Shown here in pieces: positions 1-6,654 of a stretch of 6,654 nt of DNA; the first letter of the stretch is position 1, and each line of letters starts with the position of its first letter. A program made the translations under genes and the position numbers. Origin of the DNA: a bacterium (GTDB lineage Bacteria; Actinomycetota; Thermoleophilia; Solirubrobacterales; 70-9). Under the pieces are notes generated by a model, which saw nothing but the letters and a program-made list of their open reading frames with translations, did no database searches and was not told the origin of the DNA. The DNA lies in the NCBI GenBank assembly GCA_002919115.1, contig PKER01000136.1, positions 1 to 6,654 of the forward strand, given 5' to 3'.

Positions 1-1459
1 CCGGGATGCTTCTCCTCGGCCTCGGCGAGGATCGAGTCGATCGCCGCGGCGAGCGCGTCGAGGGTCTCCCGCGTCTCGGTCTCGGTGGGCTCGAACATGA
101 GCGCCTCCTCCACGAGCAGCGGGAAGTAGATCGTCGGTGGGTGGAAGCCGTAGTCGAGCAGGCGCTTGGCGATGTCGAGCGTCGTCACGCCCAGCTCGCG
201 CTTCGCGGGGGCCCCGCTGAGCACGAACTCGTGCATGCACCGCTCCCCGAAGCCGAGCGGCAGGCGCTCGCCGGCCCGCCCCTCACGCAGCCGGGCGAGC
301 AGGTAGTTCGCGTTCAGCACCGCCGTCTCGGAGGCCTCGCGCAGGCCGTCGCGGCCGAGCGAGCGGATGTAGGCGTAGGCGCGCACGAACACGCCGAAGT
401 TGCCCTGGAAGCCGCGCAGGCGGCCAATCGACTTGCCGGACCCCTCGAAGTCCAGGTCGAAGCGCGGCCCGGACCCGTTCCCGCCCTCGCGGCGCACGAT
501 GCGCGGGACCGGCAGGTACGGAGCAATCCGGTCGGACACCGCGATCGGCCCGGCGCCCGGCCCGCCGCCGCCGTGGGGCTGTGAGAACGACTTGTGCAGG
601 TTGAGGTGGACGATGTCGAAGCCCATGTCGCCGGGCCGGCACCAGCCCATGATCGCGTTCAGGTTGGCGCCGTCGTAGTAGAGGGTCCCGCCCACCTCGT
701 GCACGATCGAGGCGATCTCGCGGATGTTGCGGTCGAACACGCCGAGGGTGTTCGGGTTGGTGAGCATGAGGCAGGCGACGCTCTCGTCCGCCTTGGCGCG
801 CAGGTCGTCGACGTCCACGCCGCCGTCCGGGTCGGTCGCGACCTTGACGGCCTCGTACCCCGCCATCGTCACCGTCGCCGGGTTGGTGCCGTGCGCGGTG
901 TCCGGGGTGAGCACGCGCGTGCGCTGCTCGCCGCGGTCGGCGTGGTAGGCGCGCGTGAGCAGGAGCCCGGCGAGCTCGCCGTGCGAGCCGGCCGAGGGCT
1001 GCAGCGAGACGTGCGGGAGGCCGGTGATCTCGGCGAGCGCCCGCTCCAGGTTCCACATGAGCTCGAGCGCCCCCTGCGCGCGCTTGGGGTCCTGGGCCGG
1101 GTGCAGCCGCGCGTGGCCCGGGAGCGCCGCGACCCGCTCGTTGAGACGCGGGTTGTGCTTCATCGTGCACGAGCCCAGCGGGTAGGCGTTCGTGTCCAGG
1201 TCGAAGTTGCGCCGCGAGAGCCGGTTGTAGTGGCGCACGATCTCGGGCTCGGAGACCTCGGGCAGCTCCGCAGGCTTGCTGCGCAGCAGCCGCTCGGGGA
1301 TGAGCTCCGACAGCGGGCGCTCCGGGACGTCGGTCTCGGGCAGCACGGCCGCGCGGCGGCCCTCGACCGAGCGCTCGAAGATCGTCACGACCTCCTCGCG
1401 CTGCTGCGGCGTGGGCACCTCCGCGGTCGCGGGCGGGCGCTCGATCCGGACCTGCTCGC

Positions 1460-1463
<4 letters not shown>
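1..1463 (-). CDS. gcvPB: Glycine dehydrogenase (decarboxylating) subunit 2, P-protein beta subunit; 3' end cut by window
   Basis: This is the PLP-carrying half of the split glycine decarboxylase (P-protein). With GcvPA it decarboxylates glycine and transfers the aminomethyl group to the lipoyl arm of GcvH in the cytoplasm. The frame is open from the ATG at 1463 to the window edge: 487 complete codons ending ...EEKHP plus two bases of a Gly codon. B. subtilis-type GcvPB is about 488 residues, so only a few residues are probably missing. The PLP-binding lysine is Lys291 in NLHKSFSQPHGGGGPG, close to the family form NLHKTFSxPHGGGGPG. Other family blocks are YPLGSCTMKHNPR near the N-terminus, LQPSAGSHGE, TAHGTNPA and the YYDGANLNA segment before the lysine. 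The start overlaps the gcvPA stop by 4 bases (ATGA), which suggests translational coupling and equal subunit output. A strong Shine-Dalgarno precedes it. Identity is very secure from motifs and context. Confidence 0.96.
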
Positions 1464-2848
<1,385 letters not shown>

Positions 2849-2856
2849 CGGACTGA

Positions 2857-2860
2857 TCCT
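2857..2860 (-). promoter_or_regulatory. Shine-Dalgarno (AGGA) that supports the shorter gcvPA start
   Basis: AGGA ends 8 bases before the GTG at 2848. It lies downstream of the alternative GTG at 2869, so it could only serve the shorter protein. The match is short, so this is moderate support, but it agrees with the family's N-terminal pattern. Confidence 0.55.
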
Positions 2861-2923
2861 AAACGGCACCGCGGCGCGGCCCGCCGTTCGGCGAACTCTC
2901 CCGTCCCCCTGCTCGGCGGCCGC

Positions 2924-3319
2924 TCAGCCCTGCGCGAGCAGGTCGCGGTAGGAGTCGGCGTCGAGCAGCGCGTCGACCTCGGACGGGTCGCTCAGCTTCA
3001 CCCGCACGAGCCAGCCCTCGCCGTAGGGGTCCTCGTTGATCTTCTCCGGGCTGTCGCCGATCGCCTCGTTGACCTCGATCACCTCGCCGGAGAGCGGCGC
3101 GATCACGTCCGAGACGGCCTTCACCGACTCGACCTCCGCGTAGGTCTCGTCCTTGGTGACGGTGGCGCCCACCTCGGGCGGCTCGAAGAAAACGACCTCG
3201 CCGAGCTGGTCCTGGGCGTACCAGGTGATCCCGAAGGTCGCCTCGTCGCCGTCGATGCGCGCCCAGTCGTGCTCGGGGTGGTACTTCAGATCGTCGGGGT
3301 AACTCTCTTCCGCGGCCAA
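2924..3319 (-). CDS. gcvH: Glycine cleavage system H protein (lipoyl carrier)
   Basis: GcvH is the small cytoplasmic carrier whose lipoyl-lysine shuttles the aminomethyl intermediate between the P, T and L proteins. The product is 131 residues, normal for the family. The N-terminus YPDDLKYHPEHDWARIDGDEATFGITWYAQDQLGEVVFFEPPEVG is typical. The lipoyl attachment site is Lys67 in AEVESVKAVSDVIAPLSGEVIEVN, followed by the family's NEDPYGEGWLVRVK block. The start codon is TTG, with GGAGG 6 bases upstream; no ATG or GTG nearby gives a better family-like N-terminus. It lies 36 bases after gcvT and 75 bases before gcvPA. The same motif occurs in other biotinyl/lipoyl carriers, but the length, C-terminal block and neighbours fix this as GcvH. 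Confidence 0.97.
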   Translation of the reverse strand: MAAEESYPDDLKYHPEHDWARIDGDEATFGITWYAQDQLGEVVFFEPPEVGATVTKDETYAEVESVKAVSDVIAPLSGEVIEVNEAIGDSPEKINEDPYGEGWLVRVKLSDPSEVDALLDADSYRDLLAQG

Positions 3320-3325
3320 ACCTTC

Positions 3326-3330
3326 CCTCC
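3326..3330 (-). promoter_or_regulatory. Strong Shine-Dalgarno that decides the TTG start of gcvH
   Basis: GGAGG lies 6 bases before the TTG at 3319, within a purine-rich GGAGGGAAGG. The full match at good spacing probably compensates for the weak TTG start. Confidence 0.8.
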
Positions 3331-3355
3331 GTCGCTCGCTTTCAGATCCCGTCCG

Positions 3356-4438
3356 TCAGCCGCCCTTCTTGGCGTACAGCGGCCTGGACTCTACGCGCGC
3401 GGCGCGGTGCTTGCCGCGCACGTCGATGGTGATCTCCGTGCCGGGCTCGGCGAGCGCGCGCGCCACGTAGGCCATGCCGACGCCACGCTCCAGGCACGGC
3501 GAGTGCGTGCCCGAGGTGACCACGCCCGCGGGCTCGCCGTCGGGGCCGAGCACCGGGTTGCCCTGGCGCGGGACGCCGCGCTCGGTGAGCGCGAACGGGA
3601 CGAGCACCTCGGCCGTGCCCTCGGCGCGCGCCCGCGCCACCGCCTCGGCGCCGATGAAGCCCGTCTCCTCCTTGCAGCACCACCCAAGGCCCGCCTCGAC
3701 CGGGTTGCGCGAGGCGTCCATGTCGTTGCCGTACAAGTGGAAGCACGCCTCGAGGCGCAGCGTGTCGCGCGCGCCCAGGCCCGCGGGCTTGGCGCCGGCC
3801 TCGAGCAGCGCGCGCCAGAGCTCGGCAGCGCGCGCGGGCGGGCAGAGGATCTCGACGCCGTCCTCGCCGGTGTAGCCGGTCCCGCAGACCAGGCAATCGA
3901 TCCCGGCGACCTCGAGCGGGGCCGTGCGCAGGCGCGCGGGCAGCTCGCCCGCGGCGAGGCCCGAGACGATGCGGCGCGCGTCGGGACCCTGCACGGCGAG
4001 CATCGCCCAGGCGTCCAGCGCGTCGCGCACCTCGCAGTCGAACCCGTCGGCGTGCTCGCGGAACCAGGCGAGATCGCGCGCGTGGTTGGCAGCGTTCGTG
4101 ACCGTGAGGTAGCGGTCCTCGGCGAGGCGGTAGGTGAAGAGGTCGTCGAGGATGCCGCCGTCCTCGCGGCAGAGCACGGCGTACTGGGCGCCGCCGACCG
4201 CAATCCTCGCGACGTCGTTGGAGAGCAGGCGCTGCAGCAGTCCCAGCGCGCCCGGCCCCTCGGTCTCGATCTGCCCCATGTGGGAGACGTCGAACACCCC
4301 GCACGCCTCGCGCACGGCGAGGTGCTCGGCGATCACGCCCTCGTACTGCACCGGCATCTCCCAGCCCGCGAACGGGACCAGCCGGGCGCCCGCGGCGACG
4401 TGCTCGTCGTAGAGGGGCGTGCGGCGCAGCTCGCTCAT
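3356..4438 (-). CDS. gcvT: Aminomethyltransferase, glycine cleavage system T protein
   Basis: GcvT takes the aminomethyl group on lipoyl-GcvH, releases ammonia and forms 5,10-methylene-tetrahydrofolate. The protein is 360 residues, the usual length. The folate-binding T-protein fold is marked by RRTPLYDEH, FAGWEMPVQY (23-32), FDVSHMG (49-55), GGILDDLFTYRL (94-105, with the Asp pair 98-99 at the region of the family's catalytic Asp), TNAANHARDL, LAVQGP, GYTGEDGVEI, GLGARDTLRLEA, YGND and, near the C-terminus, SGTHSPCLERGVGMAYV. The short C-terminal barrel ends with VESRPLYAKKGG. The folate-dependent relatives YgfZ and dimethylglycine dehydrogenase share the fold, but the full motif set and the adjacent gcvH and gcvP make GcvT the only good call. 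The ATG at 4438 gives the family N-terminus but has no good Shine-Dalgarno; a TAGGCT box 8 bases upstream suggests a possible leaderless transcript. It starts 57 bases after the ftsZ stop. Confidence 0.97.
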   Translation of the reverse strand: MSELRRTPLYDEHVAAGARLVPFAGWEMPVQYEGVIAEHLAVREACGVFDVSHMGQIETEGPGALGLLQRLLSNDVARIAVGGAQYAVLCREDGGILDDLFTYRLAEDRYLTVTNAANHARDLAWFREHADGFDCEVRDALDAWAMLAVQGPDARRIVSGLAAGELPARLRTAPLEVAGIDCLVCGTGYTGEDGVEILCPPARAAELWRALLEAGAKPAGLGARDTLRLEACFHLYGNDMDASRNPVEAGLGWCCKEETGFIGAEAVARARAEGTAEVLVPFALTERGVPRQGNPVLGPDGEPAGVVTSGTHSPCLERGVGMAYVARALAEPGTEITIDVRGKHRAARVESRPLYAKKGG

Positions 4439-4446
4439 CGCGCGGC

Positions 4447-4452
4447 AGCCTA
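4447..4452 (-). promoter_or_regulatory. Possible -10 box for a leaderless gcvT transcript
   Basis: TAGGCT fits the actinobacterial TAnnnT -10 pattern and lies 8 bases before the gcvT ATG, the distance expected when transcription starts at or next to the start codon. No convincing -35 hexamer is seen 16-18 bases upstream, and gcvT lacks a good Shine-Dalgarno. A single 6-base match is weak evidence in GC-rich DNA. Confidence 0.3.
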
Positions 4453-4495
4453 CCGGCCGCCGGCGCGGCAGTGCCCGGCCGCGTCGCCGACGGGG

Positions 4496-5581
4496 CTAGC
4501 GGCCCTTCAGGAAGTCCGGGACGTCGATGTCGCCCTCGGTCACCGAGAGCTCGCGGCGCTCGCGGTCGCCGAGCGGCGAGACGGAGCGGCGCCGCGCCCG
4601 GTCGCGGACCTGGATCGGCTTGCGCGCGAGCGTCTCGTACCCCTCGAAGCCGGCGGCGATCACGGTCACGCGCACCTCGTCGCCCATCGACGGGTCGATC
4701 ACGGTGCCGAAGATCACGTTCGCGTTCTTGTCGGCGTGCTCGACGACCACCGTGGCGGCGTCGTTGACCTCGTGCAGGTTGAGGTCCTCGGAGCCGGTGA
4801 TGTTGAGCAGCATGCCGGTCGCGCCGTCGATCGGCTGCTCCATGAGCGGCGAGGAGATCGCCATCTTCGCGGCCTCGACCGCGCGGTTCTCGCCGGAGGC
4901 GACGCCCACGCCCATCATCGCCGAGCCGGCCTCCGACATGACGGTGCGCACGTCGGCGAAGTCGAGGTTGATCTGGCCCGGCGTCGTGATCAGGTCGGTG
5001 ATGCCCTGGACGCCCTGGCGCAGGATGTCGTCCGCCATCCGGAAGGCGTCCTGGACGGTGGTGCGCCGCTCGACGACCTGCAGAAGCTTCTCGTTCGGGA
5101 CGACGATCAGCGTGTCGACGTTGGCGCGGAGCTTGTCGATGCCCTCGAGCGCCTGCTGCATGCGGCGGGCGCCCTCGAACTCGAACGGCTTGGTCACCAC
5201 GCCGACCGTGAGCGCGCCGATCTCCTCCTTGGCGATCTCGGCGATCACGGGAGCGGAGCCCGTGCCGGTGCCGCCGCCCTCGCCCGCGGTCACGAAGACC
5301 ATGTCGGCGCCCTTGAGCGCCTCCTTGATGTCGTCGCGCGACTCGGCCGCCGCGCCGGCGCCCACCTCGGGGTTGGCGCCCGCGCCGAGGCCCTTGGTGA
5401 GGTTGTGGCCGATCGAGAGCTTGATGTCGGCGTCGCAGGACTGCAGCGCCTGGACGTCGGTGTTGATCGCGATGAACTCGACGCCCTTGAGCCCGGCGTC
5501 GACCATCCGCGAGACCGCGTTGGTGCCGCCGCCGCCCGCGCCGACGACCTTGATGACTGCGAGGTAGGAGCTCTCGACCAT
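4496..5581 (-). CDS. ftsZ: Cell division protein FtsZ, tubulin-like GTPase
   Basis: FtsZ polymerises with GTP at midcell and forms the ring that recruits the divisome. The protein is 361 residues. The N-terminus YLAVIKVVGAGGGGTNAVSRM (6-26) leads into the GTPase domain. The tubulin signature GGGTGTG is at 102-108, preceded by Glu101 as in actinobacterial FtsZ. The T7 synergy loop NLDFADV is at 205-211, with Asp207 and Asp210, which complete the active site of the neighbouring subunit. The C-terminal domain ends near residue 314. A linker of only about 35 residues, rich in Arg, Glu and Ser, leads to the conserved C-terminal peptide GDIDVPDFLKGR (350-361), the docking site for partners such as SepF. 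The ATG is fixed by the family N-terminus, but its ribosome site is unusual: AAGGA is only 2 bases from the ATG. A strong promoter lies about 95 bases upstream, and gcvT follows in the same direction. Confidence 0.98.
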   Translation of the reverse strand: MVESSYLAVIKVVGAGGGGTNAVSRMVDAGLKGVEFIAINTDVQALQSCDADIKLSIGHNLTKGLGAGANPEVGAGAAAESRDDIKEALKGADMVFVTAGEGGGTGTGSAPVIAEIAKEEIGALTVGVVTKPFEFEGARRMQQALEGIDKLRANVDTLIVVPNEKLLQVVERRTTVQDAFRMADDILRQGVQGITDLITTPGQINLDFADVRTVMSEAGSAMMGVGVASGENRAVEAAKMAISSPLMEQPIDGATGMLLNITGSEDLNLHEVNDAATVVVEHADKNANVIFGTVIDPSMGDEVRVTVIAAGFEGYETLARKPIQVRDRARRRSVSPLGDRERRELSVTEGDIDVPDFLKGR

Positions 5582-5627
5582 GTTCCTTTTGCTGCTTTCT
5601 TCCTCGGCCGGGGTCCGTCCGAGGCTT

Positions 5628-5657
5628 AACCCATACTAAAGGGTTTCCCAGGGGAAA
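5628..5657 (-). repeat. Two overlapping inverted repeats in the ftsZ leader
   Basis: One dyad is TTTCCC-N2-GGGAAA at 5644-5657; as RNA it could form a 5-bp stem with a CCUG loop. The other is AACCC-N8-GGGTT at 5628-5645. They share bases 5644-5645, so both full stems could not form at once. Both lie in the transcribed leader predicted from the promoter at 5677-5705. They could be RNA structure or protein sites; the dyads are exact but short. Confidence 0.5.
5633..5638 (-). promoter_or_regulatory. Possible second -10 box for ftsZ (P2)
   Basis: TAGTAT is a good match to the -10 consensus. It would start transcription near 5626, leaving a leader of about 45 bases. No good -35 lies 16-18 bases upstream, so it is weaker than the main promoter. 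It lies in the loop of the AACCC/GGGTT dyad. Streptomyces ftsZ is known to have several promoters, which makes a second one plausible. Confidence 0.3.
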
Positions 5658-5676
5658 AGACCTCGACTTGAACCCG

Positions 5677-5705
5677 ACGGTACGGCAACACCCTAGGGCT
5701 GTCAA
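5677..5705 (-). promoter_or_regulatory. Main ftsZ promoter, sigma-70/sigma-A type
   Basis: The -35 box is TTGACA (5700-5705), a perfect consensus match. After exactly 17 bases comes TACCGT (5677-5682), which fits the actinobacterial TAnnnT -10 pattern. Transcription should begin near 5670 and run through a leader of about 88 bases into ftsZ. This gives ftsZ its own strong housekeeping transcription, separate from ftsQ, and may also drive the gcv genes by read-through. Confidence 0.8.
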
Positions 5706-5723
5706 CGAAGGGCACCCGGTTCC

Positions 5724-5737
5724 GCATGGAATCATGC
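5724..5737. repeat. Short dyad upstream of the ftsZ promoter
   Basis: GCATG-N4-CATGC is an exact 5-bp inverted repeat centred about 25 bp upstream of the -35 box. Its spacer is 4 bases rather than 5 and it is out of phase with the 19-bp array beside it, so it may be a separate site or chance. Confidence 0.35.
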
Positions 5738-5748
5738 ATCGCGACAAC

Positions 5749-5803
5749 CTCAACTACGGGTTGAGACTTTCGCGATCGGCGAAACCCTCGACCCACGGTT
5801 GAG
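5749..5803. promoter_or_regulatory. Array of three in-phase 17-bp palindromes upstream of the ftsZ promoter
   Basis: Three dyads, each with 6-bp arms and a 5-bp spacer, follow one another with 2-bp gaps. They are CTCAAC-N5-GTTGAG (5749-5765), TTTCGC-N5-GCGAAA (5768-5784) and CTCGAC-N5-GTTGAG (5787-5803). The first two are perfect. The third has one arm mismatch but extends by two more pairs (CC/GG) at 5785-5786 and 5804-5805. Centres are at 5757, 5776 and 5795, exactly 19 bp apart. The outer two share nearly the same arm sequence and the middle one differs, giving an A-B-A order. The array lies about 44-98 bp upstream of the -35 box. It looks like tandem operators for a dimeric regulator; the alternative is three small RNA hairpins after ftsQ. 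I do not recognise a known operator consensus. Confidence 0.6.
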
Positions 5804-5885
5804 GGTAGCGTGCGGCGCTGCGTTTCCACCGCGCAGGCCGCGGCCGCCCGGCTCGCGGGACTCGACGTCTCGGCGAGTGATCCCA

Positions 5886-6654
5886 CTAGCCCTCGCCCGT
5901 GCCCTCGTCGTCGGCCGTCGCCGCGCCGCCGATCGCCGGGCGCTCGGGGACGCGCAGGTCGAGGTAGGTGAGCGAGGTGACCTCGGGCTCGGCCAGCACC
6001 GCCGCGGCCGCGGCCCACTTGTCGTCGGCCTGCTCGGCGCCGCCGAAGCGCAGCGGGATCCCGCCCCTGAGCTCGACCTCCACGCCGTAGTCCTTCGTGA
6101 AGTCGACGCTCTCGATCAGCTTCGCCAGGGGCTCGGGCGCGGCGCCCAGCACCCGCGCGATCTCGAGCGCCTCGTCGCGGACCTTGCCGTGGGCGGGCAG
6201 GCGGTCCACGGTGATCACCGGGAGCTTCGCGTCGGCCGCGACGCCGGGCAGCACGGTGCCGTCACCCGCGACGGGCACGGTCCCGATGTCGCCGCGCGCG
6301 AGCAGGACCGGCGGGCGCTCCTCGACCGTGATGCGTAGGCCGTTCGGGAAGCTCGGGTCGGCGCGCAGGTCCACGAAGGTCGGGAAGGACGCGGCCGCGG
6401 CACGCAGCGCCCCCTCGTCCAGGTGCAGCGTCGTCATCTCCCGGGCGGCCTCGTCGAGGGCCTCCGCGATCGCCTCCGCCTCGGGCCCGGTGGCGCCCTC
6501 GACCTTCACGTCCTTGACGGCGAACACGGAGAGGTCGCGCAGCCAGAAGAAGTAGCCGGCCACGAGCGCCGCGGCCAGGACCGCGATCACGAGCAGCGCG
6601 CGCGGCCGGGTCAGGGCCCGCAGCCACCCGGCCCAGGTCCGCCAGCCGGGCCAG
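5886..6654 (-). CDS. ftsQ: Cell division protein FtsQ/DivIB; 5' end cut by window
   Basis: FtsQ is a bitopic inner-membrane divisome protein that links FtsZ-stage assembly with the septal peptidoglycan synthases through FtsB and FtsL. The frame is open from the window edge to the TAG at 5886, with 255 visible residues; the true start is outside. The first visible residues WPGWRTWAGWLRALTRPR form a basic, Trp-rich cytoplasmic stretch. A membrane segment follows at about residues 19-38 (ALLVIAVLAAALVAGYFFWL). A POTRA domain follows at about 44-112 (FAVKDVKVEGATG to RITVEERPP), then the FtsQ beta domain with AGDGTVLPG and, at 230-239, YLDLRVPERP, the typical C-terminal strand motif. The tail is acidic (TADDEGTGEG). 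A GTG at 6590 is not a credible start because it falls inside the membrane segment. There is no ftsA before ftsZ, as in actinobacteria. Confidence 0.94.
   Translation of the reverse strand, partial: WPGWRTWAGWLRALTRPRALLVIAVLAAALVAGYFFWLRDLSVFAVKDVKVEGATGPEAEAIAEALDEAAREMTTLHLDEGALRAAAASFPTFVDLRADPSFPNGLRITVEERPPVLLARGDIGTVPVAGDGTVLPGVAADAKLPVITVDRLPAHGKVRDEALEIARVLGAAPEPLAKLIESVDFTKDYGVEVELRGGIPLRFGGAEQADDKWAAAAAVLAEPEVTSLTYLDLRVPERPAIGGAATADDEGTGEG

Larger units (their letters stand above)
5582..5885. other. 304-base ftsQ-ftsZ intergenic control region
   Basis: No convincing gene lies here. Reading toward ftsZ it holds about 80 bases of unassigned DNA after the ftsQ stop (5804-5885), three in-phase palindromes (5749-5803), a further dyad (5724-5737), a strong promoter (5677-5705), and a leader with two overlapping inverted repeats (5628-5657). 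The ftsZ-proximal half is clearly richer in A and T than the genes on either side, as is usual for control regions in GC-rich genomes. Confidence 0.8.

Noticed and set aside
2886..2896. GTTCGGCGAAC between gcvH and gcvPA as an SOS (LexA) box
   Set aside because: Actinobacterial LexA sites have GAAC before GTTC with a 4-base spacer; here the half-sites are inverted in order with a 3-base spacer. Short GC-rich dyads are expected by chance.
4440..4471. 9-bp direct repeat GCGCGGCAG (4440-4448 and 4463-4471) before gcvT
   Set aside because: The repeat is short and of very GC-rich composition, so it is expected by chance; nothing else marks it as a site.
4439..4495. Glycine riboswitch before gcvT
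   Set aside because: The gap is only 57 bases, too short for a glycine aptamer, and no aptamer-like conserved core was seen there or in the other gcv gaps.
3269..5629. 786-codon open frame on the plus strand across gcvH, gcvT and ftsZ
   Set aside because: It is antisense to three certain genes, is composed mostly of Ala, Arg, Asp, Gly, His, Leu and Val as expected from GC-rich antisense frames, and has no recognisable domain.
5661..5678. CTCGAC/CCCGAC direct repeat over the ftsZ transcription start as extra array half-sites
   Set aside because: CTCGAC also occurs nearby at 5573-5578 and 5861-5866 without dyad partners, so the hexamer is too common here to infer a site.
5626..5739. 37-codon frame MHDSMRNRVPF... 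between ftsQ and ftsZ
   Set aside because: It contains the -35 and -10 boxes of the ftsZ promoter, has no clear ribosome site and resembles no known leader peptide.
3342..5753. 803-codon open frame on the minus strand across ftsZ and gcvT in another frame
   Set aside because: It overlaps ftsZ and gcvT in the wrong frame, is dominated by Arg, Gly and Ala, and starts in the promoter region. It is a GC-content artefact.
5785..5805. Rho-independent terminator after ftsQ
   Set aside because: On the ftsQ transcript the stem has an internal A-C mismatch and is followed by only UUU then CGCC, without a proper U tract. It fits the palindrome array better.

Overview
This GC-rich window carries six genes, all on the minus strand. 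In transcription order (right to left) they are ftsQ (5' end cut off by the window), ftsZ, gcvT, gcvH, gcvPA and gcvPB (last few codons cut off by the window). All six were recognised from motifs in their translations; no database search was run.

The organism looks like a high-GC actinobacterium, and I infer a deep-branching class such as Thermoleophilia (Solirubrobacterales-like). FtsZ has the actinobacterial form of the GTP-binding loop (AGEGGGTGTG, with Glu where many phyla have Met). FtsQ sits directly before FtsZ with no ftsA between them. The glycine decarboxylase is split into two subunits, whereas Streptomyces and Mycobacterium have one fused GcvP.

Region by region: 5886-6654 is ftsQ, a single-pass membrane divisome protein. 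5582-5885 is a 304-base gap that is relatively AT-rich. It holds a strong sigma-70/sigma-A-type promoter pointing into ftsZ, a leader of about 88 bases with two overlapping inverted repeats, and, upstream of the promoter, three 17-bp palindromes with the same 6-5-6 architecture and exactly 19-bp centre-to-centre spacing. That array is the most unusual feature here. 4496-5581 is ftsZ. 1-4438 is the glycine cleavage cluster gcvT-gcvH-gcvPA-gcvPB, which follows ftsZ after only 57 bases with no obvious terminator.

How the genes work together: FtsZ forms the cytokinetic ring and FtsQ links ring-stage assembly to septal wall synthesis. GcvPA/GcvPB decarboxylate glycine and load the aminomethyl group on the lipoyl arm of GcvH; GcvT passes the one-carbon unit to tetrahydrofolate and releases ammonia. 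The L-protein (lipoamide dehydrogenase) and lipoylation genes are not in the window. Having the glycine cleavage genes directly behind ftsZ, where many Gram-positive genomes have pgeF/ylmE/sepF, is noteworthy.
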